64,000 bases of DNA from Viscum album. Lineage: Eukaryota > Streptophyta > Magnoliopsida > Santalales > Viscaceae. The notes below the pieces were generated by a model that had not been told where the DNA came from, did not search any database, and saw nothing but the letters and a program-made list of their open reading frames with translations. The stretch spans positions 1,977,734,576 to 1,977,798,575 of the forward strand of contig OY728136.1 of NCBI GenBank assembly GCA_963277665.1, in the 5' to 3' direction. Shown here one piece after another: positions 25,521 to 38,361 of the stretch. Made by a program: the position numbers and the translations under genes. Numbering within the stretch: position 1 is the stretch's first letter; every line of letters starts with the position of its first letter.

Positions 25521-25624
25521 GTATAGGGTTCAACGAAGGTGTAGACTTTATTACTATAAAACTAATTTAATTATTCATGAATTTTAATAATCCATTTTGA
25601 ATTAGATAAAGATTAATTAATATT

Positions 25625-26640
25625 TTGAGTCATGATATAGGATCTAAATTGGGGATTTATTACCCTCCATTACAATATTTTCTACTTTGGTTCACAACGT
25701 CGCAATTTTGTTCTTCGATAGGGTTCACTGCCCACCAAGGTGGATCACTTCCCATCCCCCTCTGGAAATTTATTGTGATGGGGGGAGTGATTATTGGGGA
25801 TTATATACAATTCAAAAAACCCCTCCAGTCTTTGATATGGGATAGGGAAATAGGTGTCACAATATAACACCCATATGTCATGTCGTAACACCCCTGCAGC
25901 CAGCAACCATGACCCGTAAGTCACGCATTGTCATTTATTTGGGACTCCAACAATCTCTTTCTATGTTATTTCACTACAAATTAGAGGATATCTACCTCAT
26001 ATTATAAAAAATTTAGGATCCACATTGGGGTTTCATGACCCTCCACCACAATATTGTCTGCTTTGGTTCACTACCTTACAATTTTTTTCTTCAATAGGGA
26101 TCACTACCCATCAAGGTGGATCACTAGACATCCCCAAATAAAAAAGCCTTGTAATGGGAAGTGGAAGTTTTGGGTTATATACCATGCCCAAAACCCCTCC
26201 AATATCTTATGTGGGATAAAAAATAGGTGTCAAGGTGTGACACCCATATTTCACATTGTGACACCCCTACAACCAATAAACATGACCCATAGGGCACACA
26301 ATGTCATTTATTTAGGACTCCAAAAATATCTACATTAGGACTAAAAGACCCTCCATCACAAAATTTTACACTTTGTTTCACTTCCTCATGGGTTTGTTCT
26401 TCAACAGGGCTCACTTCCCACCATGGTGGCTTACTGCCCATCCCCCTATAAAAAGGCCATATGATGGGGAGGGGGATGGCTGGGAATTATATACCATTCT
26501 CAACACCCCTCCATTCTCTGATGTGGGACAAGGAAATAGGTTTCACAATGTGACACCCATATGTCATGTTGTGACACCCCTGCATCTAGTAACCACAATC
26601 CATAAGTAATGAATTTTCCTTTATTTGGGACTCCAACACA
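25625..26640. repeat. three tandem copies of an unknown repeat, about 310-370 bp
   Basis: Three copies (about 25625-25955, 26005-26325 and 26340-26637) share blocks in the same order: GGTTCAC, a palindrome around CCACC(A)AGGTGG, TTATATAC, AACACCCCTCCA, a pair of GTGACACCC motifs, and TTTATTTGGGACTCCAAC at the right end. Copy spacing is 373 and then 313 bp. On the - strand each copy starts TTGGAGTCC and contains GTATATAA, so each could be a small LTR or promoter-bearing unit. They sit between the integrase C-terminus and RT of the SIRE-like element and are richer in G and C than their surroundings. The frames they contain are not conserved between copies. Confidence 0.75.
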
Positions 26641-27760
26641 TAAAATAAGAAATAAAATATTGATGAGAACAAACATTTCTTAAGGAATCTATTGTTTTAA
26701 TAGCAGTAGTTATATCACCAATTAATTTTCCAATCAGATGATATTTATCTACTTTTAATTATTATCCATGAGATATACTCTTTACCTCAATAGATATATG
26801 AAAATCAAAATTTTCACTTTCTCTAAAGTTAAAATAACTAAAATATTCCTCATATTTTTTTAAATCAAATGTTATTTCCTTTAAATGTTATTTATCAAAT
26901 TTAGAATGAACATATTCTTCAACTACTAAATATATTTTATTATAAACTTTATATTCTTGACTTGAAATAGAATAACATATAAAAATACTTTCATCATATT
27001 TTGAATCAAATATTCCTAGTGAATATTTGGTATTAATAATGTAAATTTTTCAGCCAAAATCTCTAAAATAAAAAATTCTAGGATTCTTCCCTTTCTAGAT
27101 TTCATATAGTTTCTTCTTTAAAAATTTCCAAAGAAAAATTTGATTAGAAACATGATAGGTTTAGTTAATATCTTTATCATAAAAATATTTTAATAAAAAT
27201 TACTCATTTAATATTATCTTGGACATTTCTTATAAAATCCTATTTTTTCTTTCTACTAAACCATTTTATTGTAGAGTCCTAGGGGTTGAAAAAATATGAT
27301 TATACCCATTATATTCACAAAATATAAAAAATTCTAAATTTTAGAACTCACCACCACTATCATTTCTAATTGATAAAATTAAATAACCTTTTTCATTTTG
27401 AACCAATTTACATTATTAAATAAATTTAGATAAAGTCTCTAATTTATGTCTAGGATAATAATTCTATTTAAATTTACTATATTCATCAATAAAAAAACAT
27501 ACATTTTCCCTTTATGACAAATAGTTTTCATGGGGAGAAATAAATACAAATGTAAAATTTGAAGTATTTTGGATGTTTGTGCCTCTTGGACATACTTGAA
27601 AGACTCTTTGTGTTACTTAACTATTAAGTGAGAATCAGATACATAAGTTTTTTCTAGTTTAAAATCAAGTAAATCAAATAACATTTTCTCTTTGGAAATC
27701 TTATGTAACAGCCTGAAATTTTAATGGACAAATATTTTATGCCACAAAAAATTGTCAGAT
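26640..27760 (-). pseudogene. copia integrase, broken
   Basis: The core block reads NDSGGEF near 27350-27370, then HIFSTPRTLQ*NGLVERKNR near 27240-27300, which holds the catalytic glutamate and one in-frame stop. The C-terminal part YFRDFG*KIYIINTKYSLG, then FDSKYDESIFICYS and EYKVYNK, is readable at about 26930-27065. The N-terminal zinc region (27400-27760) is too decayed to confirm its ligands. Confidence 0.82.
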
Positions 27761-27916
27761 TGTACAACATTTAAACATTTGATATTCTATTCAGTTGGCT
27801 CATAAATAAATCGAATAAATATTTTCCTTTATTTTTTCAAAAAACAATACAAATTCATATTTGAGAATAATACACAATTCATTTTCAAATTTCACACTCA
27901 TATTATCATCACAAAG

Positions 27917-28130
27917 TTATGAGATGCTTATTAAATTATATTTTAAACCTTTAACAAACAAAACCTTTGAGATAATAACCGAATCTGAGATTCCAAATTC
28001 TCCAAAACCTTTTACTTTTCCCTTTAAATTATCATATAAAGTAACATTACCACCATCAAAATTATTAAAATATATAAATTTAGAAATATCACTGGTCATA
28101 TATCATGAGAATCCACTATCCATATACCAC
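27917..28130 (-). pseudogene. copia aspartic protease, broken
   Basis: WYMDSGFS, with the active-site DSG at 28112-28120, is followed by a stop, then MTSDISKFIYFNNFDGGNV, YDNLKGKVKGFGEFGISDS and KGLKYNLISIS. This is the SIRE-type protease region, where WYLDSGCSRHMTGD is the usual opening. The 60 codons from 28099 to 27917 are open. A + strand frame over the same bases (27861-28223) is its shadow. Confidence 0.88.
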
Positions 28131-29039
28131 ATATCCTTTTTTATTCTTATAAGAGAAGTTTTATACAGAAATAGATTTAAGAATTATTTGGTACCCATAC
28201 AAATTTGGGTCCAATTAGGGTAGAAAAATAATTCTTGGTAACCCAAACTGACTTTAAGAAAGAGTTTATAAGAAATCTAGGAGACAATTATTTTTTGATA
28301 AAAGCCTTAGTGTGACTAAGAGATTATAGAAATCACAAGGAATATTCATTTGCATAATGTCCTTTTATTTGAAATCTGAAGAATGTAACAATTGAAAAAT
28401 TTCCACTTGAACCTTTAACAAAGAAGGTTTTATACATGTTTGGTAAAATATTATCATATCCAATACTGGTTTAATTTTTTTATTTTATTCAAACTCATCA
28501 TTTTATCATAACTTTGTCTTTATTTAAAAAAAAAGTGGATAGATCTTTCTTTATCTTTTCAATTTCATTTTAATTGTATCATTTTCTTATAAAACAAAAT
28601 ATAATTTAATTCTATGAGATTATTCATATTTTTACTGATAATATTTATGTCTAATATATTCGAGTTTAACGCTTTCAATACCAACACATAATTTATTATT
28701 TGATATCAAAGGAGTATTTTTCAATTTTCATTTCCATAAAAATTCCATTATGTTTACTCTAAATATTTTTTGAATAATTTGATAATATTTTAACTTTATA
28801 ATTGAGGATATCAATATCTTTATAAAATTCATATTTAGAGGGATCATAATTAGATTCATAATAGTAAGAGCAATAAAATTGGCTGACATGTCTCAAAAAA
28901 ATCCATTGGACATAGGTTTTTTTATTCTTTTCCTGCACTAGATTCATCACTTGAATCTAAATCAGAAGTGTAACTCCAACCAGCTACAATTTTTTTCTTT
29001 TAATTTTTTTATTGTTCACTTTTGTTCTTATCATTCTTG

Positions 29040-29940
29040 ATTCTTGGGTAGTTATGCTTGATGTACCTTCTTTCTTTGCAATCATAACAAATTACTTCAT
29101 CATAATCATTACATTTATTATTCTCTTTACTCCATAGGTATTTCCTTTTTATTTTCCTTGAGTATAACTTCTTTCTTATCCCTTGGGAAACTAGTAAAAC
29201 TTGGTATCTTTCACTTCTTTGTAATTTAGAATCAGAATAGTGAGTGGTAGCAAGAATTTTTTATTTAAAATCAATATCTTTTTTCAATTTTTCTTCTTGT
29301 GTAATATTTTTCAATTCTAACTTGTATTGTAGTGAAGATCCAATAAGCTCATCTAAATTATTTTCTTTAACATTATTACTTTCATAAATTGTTATATTTT
29401 TTAACATGACATTTATTGGGTAATTCTCTTAAAAATATTTTGACCATAATAGTTATATCTAATTTTTTCCCAAAGCACTCATTCCATTTACAATACTTGT
29501 AAATCTATGAAACGTTTAATTAATTATATCTTCTTTTCCATTTTTAATTCCTAATATTCTACACTAAACATTTCTAATTTATTTCTCATAGACTTAACTA
29601 AACCTATATGAGTAACTTATGGTATTTTCCAAATTCCATGTACTGTTTTTTTATGTAGAAATATAACTATACACATTTCTATTAATTTCACAATACATAA
29701 TATTAATCACCATGTAATTTAGCACATACATTACCACATCATTACCAACTAATGATTCAGAATAAAATTTAGATAGTTTTTATGCTTTTACTATGATTTT
29801 CCAACTATCAATACTCTTATGTTTAATAAAATCTTACATGTGATACTACCAGTAGTTATAATCAGTTACATCAATGAGTGGGGGTATTTTAGGTGTTCAT
29901 CCATCATTCACATTCATTCATACCATCTCAAAATAGATAT
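29040..29940 (-). pseudogene. copia gag, broken
   Basis: Near the 5' end (29820-29900) PKIPPLIDVTDYNYW and then IKHKSIDSWKII match the start of SIRE-type gag. FHRFTSIVNGMSALGKKLD and VKIFLRELPNKCHVKK (about 29390-29530) match its later part. A zinc knuckle relic at 29048-29089 reads CYDCKERRYIKHNY: the first two cysteines are kept, while the histidine and last cysteine positions both carry tyrosine, each one transition away from the expected codon. Stops occur throughout. Confidence 0.82.
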
Positions 29941-30158
29941 TTTCTCCTTGATTGTTTAAGTTAGGATCTTATTAGTATAAATTGTAACACCCCAAGTTTT
30001 TCTAAAAATAAATAGAAATGAATGGAACCTGCTGGTGATTCTGATTATGGAAATGATATGTCATATTATGATTTTTAGCCATGTCATCAGATGGATGAGG
30101 ACATTCCTTTTTGTTTGATCCCATCCACCTTGTACTTTTTATTTTATCTTAATAAATG

Positions 30159-30180
30159 GTCAGAAGCTCTTGCTTCTGAC
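30159..30180 (+). repeat. hairpin upstream of the promoter
   Basis: Perfect 9-bp arms GTCAGAAGC and GCTTCTGAC enclose the loop TCTT, about 390 bp before the TATA box of this LTR. Confidence 0.7.
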
Positions 30181-30571
30181 TAGACTTTCCGAGTATATAA
30201 TTAGAATTGTTAATTTTTGAATTGAGTATTCTTTTATTTAAAAATTACATTAAAAATATTTAGAAAATTATTTTCAAAAAATGGAATTCATTTTTTAATT
30301 CTAAAGATCGAAAAATGGTTAGGGTAAATTTTTGGGATTTTTCTAAAATTCTTGAATTTTCGATGAATAGTGAAATACGATAAAGTACCGTATAATCAAA
30401 TTATCAGTAAAATACACTATTTATGACAACATAAGTGATGTAAGTCCACTTGTTTCGAACTCACATTCCATTATTACTATTTTATTTCACATTAACTAAG
30501 ACTATTCATAATCTTGGGCAAAAATATTATAATAATGATTAAAATAATGAAAAATACCCCCTCTCCTCCAC

Positions 30572-30579
30572 TATAAATA
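30572..30579 (+). promoter_or_regulatory. TATA box of the gypsy solo LTR
   Basis: TATAAATA lies in the context CTATAAATACCAA, after a C/T-rich tract. The same box and following ACCAA occur at 53653-53660 and 58729-58736 in related LTRs, which supports a conserved promoter. Confidence 0.75.
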
Positions 30580-31127
30580 CCAACCTCACTCCCCTCTCAT
30601 TCCCACGCCTCTAAAGCCTTGATCCATGCCTAATTTCTGACCAATACTCCTCCCCAATATCTTTCCCACGTCTTATAGATTCTGGTCTCAATAAAAGACC
30701 AAAACCAAAGCCCTTAAGAAGGATCTCAAGAAGAAGAGATCAAGAGGTAAACATCCTCTTTTATTTTCTTTCTTTTCTTTCATTTTATGTTATTCTCTTC
30801 CTTTATATTTGGATTATGTTGGGATATTTCATTTCATATCCCCCCTTACTATCCATATTATTTAATATTGATGAGATATCTCCTTTCTCTCATTAAACAG
30901 TTTTTATGAAATTTTAAGAGATGTCGTTAGGCTGCCAAATTTTCATGATAAATTTCTCAAGTTTTCTTTTATTTCAAGGTTCATTTCTTTTCTTCTTATT
31001 TACTCACATAGTCTTAAAAAATAGGCATGAAATCTCCATAATCTTGTATATTCTGTATGTTCTCATGTTCATGGAAAATTCATCATCATTCTTCTTCTTC
31101 TCTCTCACTTATTCAAGGAATTAAAAA

Positions 31128-31169
31128 CATTGTCCATGATGTGTTGAATTACCGACATCATGGACGATG
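31128..31169 (+). repeat. 15-bp stem-loop downstream of the promoter
   Basis: Arms at 31128-31142 and 31155-31169 pair over 15 positions with a single G-T wobble, around a 12-nt loop. The arm core is GTCCATGATGT against ACATCATGGAC. It lies about 550 bp after the TATA box, within the expected transcript, and after the single GTTAGGCTGCC core of this LTR. Confidence 0.8.
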
Positions 31170-32100
31170 TGATTTCATTTTTTGTTAAATCCTTTAATTA
31201 TGGTCATGAAACCATTTTTATGGTTGAACCGGGTTATAATATATGTATTATTTCTAATCCATGGTACTGGAATTATTTTGTACATATGGTTTTAATTTAT
31301 AAAACAAAATGAGATCGTTTTTATCAAAGAACCACTAAAATGATCTAAACGAACATCATTAATGTATTAAATTATAAATCATACTCATGTAAGAATTAAA
31401 AAAGATAAATGGTATAATTTATGGTATTGGAAATATTTAAATACTACTCCATTCAAATTCTGGAGTTTCACTTCCAATCGATAAGAACATCCATCATGAA
31501 CCAATCTTGGAAATCATGTAAAGAACTCACCCAAAAACAGTGCAAGGAGAAAAATACTAACAATTAAAGGGTGAAATGATGTTATGAAATGATAATATAA
31601 TATGTTATAAACATGAACATGTTTCTGTAAAATACTAATAACACTCTTTTAACCATTATACAGGAATTTTAAAGAAGTTTTAAGTAAAACAAGCCTGAGG
31701 TAAGGGAATTCTTAACCCGATTTCCATTCTTTGGGTTAACATCCAACTTCATTATTTATGTGGTATTATAATTGTTTGTCTGATGGGTTTTGTTTATATT
31801 ATGTTGAATTATTTTTAATTACAGTGTATATACATATTCCATCCAATCTATAAAGTATTGCTTCAATTATACGATTTATGTAAGGGGATTTTCTTTTAAA
31901 ATCCTCCTTTAAAATTTTGTTTTACAAAATTCAAAAGCAATGCTGTTATTCTATTATTCATGTTGTGTGATTATGTTTTGGTTATTGGAAATTGTTTATG
32001 ATTAATTTTGGTACCTATGTCTTCCTCCAATGCATTGGGTATGTGTAAGTTGGAGGTCGGCCTTATGGTTACTCCATGTGTAACTACGATGGTTACACAA

Positions 32101-32154
32101 ATTGTAAGGTAGCCGTGAGGGTTACAAATTATAAGGTAGCTGTGAGGGTTACAA
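32101..32154 (+). repeat. two tandem 27-bp units
   Basis: Units at 32101-32127 and 32128-32154 differ at two positions and share AAGGTAGC and GTGAGGGTTACAA. Confidence 0.75.
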
Positions 32155-32701
32155 TATTATGTAAGTAATGCCCCAATATACCTTTATGATTATATTTATG
32201 TTCTTATGTTTGTGGGAATCCTATGTAAATCTCATGTTTTACAAAGTAAGTATATATGGGTGACAAGCATGTCTTTTGAAAGTGATTTCATATGTTACGA
32301 GTATTCTTGGAATAATGTGTTTTTTTATATCCCTTACTGAGATTTTTGTGCTCATACAAAGTTTTTAAATTATTTTCATAGGTTATAAGGATGTGTAAGA
32401 AATTTAAGGAATCCAAGTTAAATTTTTTAAGATCTATCAAAGAAATCATGTTTTATTTGAAAAGTTTTAAATTTTGGAAGGAATGAGTACTATTTCTATA
32501 GTATCTACTCTGTAATAATGTGTAATATTATGAATTTATTGTCCCAATTATATAAATCTATAAACTTGAAAATATCCTCAATGTAAAAAGGAAGTGATTT
32601 CTTGACTAAATTCAAGATTATGTAATGTAATAAGGTTGGGTCCTTATATAAATAATATAAAAATATGCTAATGTTAGGGAACCTCTATTGATATTAATTG
32701 T

Positions 32702-34767
32702 TAGGTCCTAATAATAATGATTTAATGGTCAATAGGGGGTGAATTAACCTTTTTAGATATTCTTAACCACTTGTAAAAGTTAAATTAATGGAACATAAAT
32801 ATAAATAGTGATGAACATAGTGATTTTTATAGTTGTTAAAGTCTAAATGATCCTACTATACTCTTAATCCCTCGTAAATGAAAAGAAATATAGAACCTAC
32901 TATAATGGACTCACTGACTTTTTAAGTGAGTCTCAACCCTTTACAATAACCTTTTTAAACCCTATAAGCACTAACCAAGACTAAATTTTTCACACTTGGA
33001 GTCACAAACCATATATCCTTACTTTTTCTACCTGGAGGCACAACCCAAATAATCTTGTATTTCCTAATTAGAGGCATAAACCAAAATACTATACCTTTTT
33101 CTGCATAGAGGCACAACCCAAACTACCCAACCATTTTCTACCTAGAGGCACAATCCAAACTACCATGACTTTTTCCACCTTGATACACAACCCAAAGTTT
33201 ACCTTTTATGGTTAGTATAACCTGACATTATTGAGTACAGATTAGAAGATAAATAATAAAGAATACCAAAAAATATATGAACAAGAAATTATTTGAGTGT
33301 TGAGGTAGCGAGGTTCTCTCCAACAGTGATGGATCAAACAATTGAAGTTCGGCCAAAATAAGTAATTAATCATCAAGGTGTATCGAATGTTATAGTCCAA
33401 GAATATACTAAACCATATTAACTTGATCTAGTTCTATTGAACTCAATATATAAATTCTTTCATGCATAGTATATTCAAAATTTTAATATATTTGCATCTC
33501 TTTTTTTCTAAACCATCACATGGTTTCTTCATTGAATGTGTTTAAAAATTATTCCCACAAGGGTTTACCTTCATAATCTATAAAAATAAAATAATATATA
33601 TAACAAAACTTGTTATAAAATTAAATACATCATTAAATGAAATCATAAAAACCAATATAAATGTTCTCAAAAACATTCCATAACACATTTGAGATGGATT
33701 TTTCATATTTAAAATAATTTGAATTTTAACATTTTGAATACACTAAGTCTTTAAGTCTTAAACAAAATTCTTATGCTCAGAATGGTTATGTTTCACAAAG
33801 TCTTAAACTCTATCTTGAAGTCTTATACTCAAGACACATTCTACTTGGAATTATTATACTCAACACTATAGAGGCATATGATAATACCTTTATCATTTTT
33901 CCCTTAGTAAATTCTTACAATCATGGATGAAGATTTATGCTTAGTTAATACACTCATTAATTTTTCATTTTTATACCTCAATGTATTTTTACACTCATGA
34001 ATGAATACTTATGATCAATTCATATGCACATACCTTTTTTATTTTTTTAAATTGACTCCAAAATACATACTTAATAGTGTGTGTATTAATACAAATATTA
34101 TAACATTTAATGTAATTTAAATACAACATAAAACATCTCCAAATAAATTTCTATAGGTTCAAAATAATTATTTATTATTTAAAGAATAATTAAATCATGA
34201 GAAATATATGAAACAAATATACAGTAATTCATAGTAAGTAAAATAGATCATGTTTTGGGCTAAATTGTGACAAATTCATTAAGTGACCATGGGTCATAAG
34301 GTAGGTTCAATATATTTCAAAATTTTGACTTTATATGGTAGGTTTGTTTTTCTTCTTGCAGTCATTTAATTTTTATTCATGTGGTTAATTGATTTTTCTT
34401 CTTATGAATAACTTATTTTATTTCTTGTGTTTGATTCATATTTATTCATACTGTCAATTAATTTTTATAGTTGTTATCACTTAGTTTTTCAATGAGTGGT
34501 CACTTGGTTTTTCAACATGCATTTACTTGATTTTTCAACATTATGTGGGTTTATACTTTACCAAATTTTCAGTTATGGTTAGTTCTAGACTTTTCTAAAT
34601 TTTCATGAATAGACAAAAAAACATGCTATTATTAAGCTCATTGTAACTCATGTTAGAGAAAAGTAAGTATTTAAATAAAATCTATGAGAAAATGTAATTA
34701 TGTAATAAAAAATATTGTAACAATCAAAACATAAATAAAAAAATTAGAACAAGGAGACATTATAACA
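32702..34767 (-). repeat. 5' LTR of the SIRE-like element
   Basis: Partner of 21545-23609 (2066 against 2065 bp). On the - strand it starts near TGTTATAATG (34767) and ends at 32702. Just inside it, at about 32684-32698, a decayed ATTGATATTA on the + strand is the best candidate for the primer-binding site complement. The two minisatellite-like blocks are present here too. Confidence 0.88.
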
Positions 34768-35609
34768 ATACTGAAATTACCTAAACCTTTTAGGATATTA
34801 AGTGAAATTCACTTTGTTTTGACTAATATAATCCTTTACTTGTTAACTTTGAACAACTATAAGTCCAAACAAACACTAAATATACTCTTAGACTCTATAT
34901 TTTTATTTCTAGAATACAATTATATGAAACATAGACTCTTTTTTTCTAATAAATAACACTTATTTTCCTTATTATAAATATTAATAAATAAATTATGTAT
35001 CCATATCATATGTTTTGGTAGAATCATTATAAAAAATAAGAATTTTTTATTTTTTAAAAATTTATGGAACTTGGATCATTCAAAATAATTTTGTATCAAA
35101 ATAACTATCCCATTTTATTTATAATAACAAATTGTTCACAAACAACACTTCTTATCACATAAGAAGTAAATGAGATGATAATGACACAATATTTACTTTG
35201 TTATAATCAATATTTAATCAATCCATTATATATATTACCTTGATTTAGAAACCCCTTGCTCCATCTGTCGAATGAAAACTTTAATATCTAATCTCTAACA
35301 TTTCTTTAATTTTTAACTCCTATGTATTTACAACGCTTCTGAAATTTATAGTAGGTGTCATATTCTATTCTGAATAGAGTAATTGAATTCTATAAAATTA
35401 ATACCAAATTTATACTCTCTAAGGATTTTCCTATAACTCTTTAGTTACTCTAGAAAATTCCTTCTCTAATGGATAGGGTTTCCACAATTAAATCCCTATC
35501 CTTTTATTTCTTCAGTTTAGTTAGAATTATAAACTATCCAAAACCTCTATTCTTATCTATCTGAACAAAAAAATTACCCATGTCCTTCTACACCATCATT
35601 ATAGAATTT

Positions 35610-35965
35610 TATCCCAGACCTTCCATGTCCTACTCAATCATCCTCAACATATTGAGAATATCGGGTAAATATTTTTTGAAATTATTCATATTATAGTTTA
35701 CAATGAACTATAAGAACTTTTCCAGAGGCAACTGTAGAATTAAATATATATCCAAATCAAGCCTAGAAGGTAAACCCAATATCTCTAAGTCATTGGAATA
35801 CCCAATAATATTGAGTACATGTGTTGATAATGGTGTTCCTTTTTCCATCATATGAAAAAAGGGAGCCTTCGATACCTCATACCTTTCAAGTATTAGTTAT
35901 TCCTGATATAGCCTTTTCAAGTTTTCTATCATCTCATATGCATCCAAGTACTCATGTTAATTTTT
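35610..35965 (-). pseudogene. copia gag fragment, broken
   Basis: On the - strand HEYLDAYEMIENLKRLYQE, a stop, then ERYEVSKAPFFHMMEKGTP, THVLNIIGYSNDLEILGL and FIVNYNMNNFKKYLPDI. This aligns with the gag at 10654-10920, where the matching blocks are MDAYRMMSHLRDLYQE, ERYEISNALF and VVNIIGYIEWL, so it belongs to a related copia group. No zinc knuckle was found to its left. Confidence 0.8.
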
Positions 35966-36038
35966 CTACATGGGTTCCATAGTTACAAGAATGAGATTAG
36001 AGAATTATTTTGAATATATTAAATGTTTTTCATAAGTA

Positions 36039-36053
36039 TGTGTGTGTGTGTGT
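36039..36053. repeat. TG microsatellite
   Basis: Seven TG units and a final T, in an AT-rich context. Confidence 0.85.
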
Positions 36054-38355
36054 TTAATTAATGGTTTCACTAGGTAGTTACTCAAGAATGGGTTTCTCCA
36101 ACATGTAAAATTTACCTTCTTTCTTAAGAACCATTCTTAAGTTATAAACTATTCAAGTAAACTACTACCATTAAGTTTTTCTTTATCTAAGATAGATCTT
36201 AAGGTTGATCTCAAAGATTATTATGATTCTATTATCTATAAAAAAATTATCACATGAGTGTCATATTTTATATTCATTTGATAAGTACTTTTATTAAATG
36301 GGGTCCTACTGAAATGATGGCCCATTTTAGAATCATCATATCCATTATTGGTTCACAATCTATATTTCACTAAGTAATTATCCTGATTTGGTGTTCCTAT
36401 CACTTCATAGTTATTCAGGTAGGACATCATCCCAATCATAACATATATGACTCATGGATGGTTAAGTAGACAACTCTTTTTTCAATTTATCAGATGGATA
36501 AACTCAAAACCATTCCTTTGGTATCCTTCCTAAGGGTTTCCCAGCTAAGTGTTACTCAAATATCATAGAGATATTTGGTTAAATAACTTTTAGGGTTATT
36601 AATTTCAACCATTTCTTACACAATATAATCCATGTTCACCCTTCTTTAGTAGAACATACCTGGTTGAATGATCAAGTTCTTGATACACGTTTAATTTGGA
36701 AGGAATCTAACACTTGGTATTTTTAAATTGGATTTATTCTCACCAAATTATATCATGTTATCCACTTTTATGTTTTCATGCTTTTAATGATTTAGTTTTT
36801 AATTATATTCCTTCCACCAAATTTATATATTCAAACCATATTGATGTGTAACTCTATACAGAACCCATATCTTGTGTTACTAATCCAAACTAAAATCCAA
36901 CTATATTTATACAAATAAAAATGCATCTTATACATAAGGTGTTATATTTAGTTCCTTATAACCAAATTTTATGTACTTTATGATAACCCATATTCATATT
37001 TTTTAATATTAATAAACTCTTTATCACATCATGATTGTTCTTATACTTAAAATAGTATGTGATGATGTTCTAAGAGTAAATGTCACATAGAAAGATCATA
37101 GTAGTTCCCCACTATGATGAGAACCTAGAAGTGCCACAAAATTATTCTTAAATATATTTTCTATAGCCGAATGATATCATTTAAGGGACATAAATGATAC
37201 AATCTATCAGGGGTAGAGACTCATAGGACTTTGAGGCAACTTCTCATGATGTACGCCCTTGGTAATATCTAGTGTGGAATATTATAGGAACGAGACCCAC
37301 CAATAGAAAATTCGCATTTATATGTGTCATTGGATATTCTTATTTTATGATGTGTTCATTTATCCTTAGACATTAATATTATCATTAATTAATATAATAT
37401 GATTCATAGTTTTATGTATTTATGAAAACCGTGATGACAGATGTTCGTAGCGAGGTAGGATATGTTGGGTGCGTCATGAGTAATATTGAATTAATGAATA
37501 ATGTGAGAAAGGATTTTCACCTTATGTTATTTAACAAAATTTGATATTTTAGTCCCTTTTATGGAAATTATATAGCCTAAATAAATCTATTTCCATGGTG
37601 TTCTATATGTAAGTTCAATTTTTATAAAGTCAAAGAAAGAGGCACCAATCACATTGGTTGATGGAACTAGCATGAAACCTACTTGATTGTAGAAATTATT
37701 ATAAAATGATTATATTACCCAATAAGAGTAAATGTGGGTTATTATGTAATTGTGTAATTAACTTCTTTCTCTATGGGTGTCATGGTGTGTTGTTAGATGC
37801 TAACCTTAGACATTAGGCTGCTTTTCCTATTGCCATTGAGAAAGAAGCCTATAGGGTTACGCACTAAGTGTATCCATAATCTTAGTTAAATAATATATAT
37901 ATTATTATTTATTATTTAACAGTTTGAACAAATATTATTATTGAACATAGTTTAATAATTATTCATGTTTTCTTAATCACATATATTCTGTCACTAGCTA
38001 TTTGAGAGAATATTATGTGAGAAGAATATTTAATAAATATTTATTTTCTATTTAGTGAATATAATATTTATTTATTTATTAGATAATAATGAAGTGATAT
38101 TTATTTAATAAATAAATTGACATTATTCAAGACCCAATAAATATTGTGGAGGAATGGAAGACTGAGTTTTAAGTCCAGTGAGAAATAATATATATTGAAT
38201 ATTATTTTATTAAATAATATTTAATTTTAATTTGAAAGTTAAGTGCATGTCAAGAAATAATAATATTATTATTATTTTAGACATGAGGTTCCACAAGGGA
38301 TTAAATAAATGATAAAGGTAACATGTTCAATTATTTATTTCTAACCCTAGAGACA

Positions 38356-38361
38356 TATAAA
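38356..38361 (+). promoter_or_regulatory. TATA box of the copia solo LTR
   Basis: TATAAA at the place that holds TATAAATA in the 5' LTR of the full element (7437-7444). Confidence 0.5.

Larger units (their letters stand above)
29983..32648 (+). mobile_element. gypsy solo LTR with target duplication TAAAT
   Basis: It opens TGTAACACCCC and ends CCTTATA. It is flanked by a perfect 5-bp duplication TAAAT (29978-29982 and 32649-32653). There is no internal region, so it is a solo LTR left by recombination between two LTRs. It is related to the LTRs at 52211 and 57288: all share a TATAAATACC promoter, a GTCGTTAGGCTGCC-type core about 350 bp further on, CCAATGCATTGGGTA, and an AGGTTAT(A/G)AG block before the end. 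It sits in the SIRE-like leader. Confidence 0.88.
21545..34767 (-). mobile_element. Ty1/copia retrotransposon, SIRE/Maximus-like, decayed
   Basis: A - strand element bounded by LTRs of 2065 and 2066 bp, with gag, zinc knuckle, protease, integrase, RT and RNase H in copia order from right to left. Motifs resemble the SIRE/Maximus group, for example FDGGNVTLYDNLKGK after the protease site and FGSSS after the RT motif. All domains carry stops, frameshifts or changed key residues. Two later insertions lie inside: a tandem repeat block at 25625-26640 and a gypsy solo LTR at 29983-32648. No matching target duplication was found at the outer edges. Confidence 0.9.
34768..36939. other. host sequence between insertions, with a copia gag relic
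   Basis: Apart from the gag relic at 35610-35965 and a TG microsatellite at 36039-36053, nothing coding can be read. It may be the same old - strand element whose leader lies at 41748-43488, since removing the solo LTR at 36940-41742 joins the two stretches, but this is inference. Confidence 0.35.

Noticed and set aside
25625..26609. Three open frames in the tandem repeat block
   Set aside because: The frames start at different points and do not encode the same product in the three copies, so the DNA repeat and not a protein is what is shared.
27861..28223. 120-codon frame on the + strand
   Set aside because: It is the antisense shadow of the SIRE-like protease region on the - strand.
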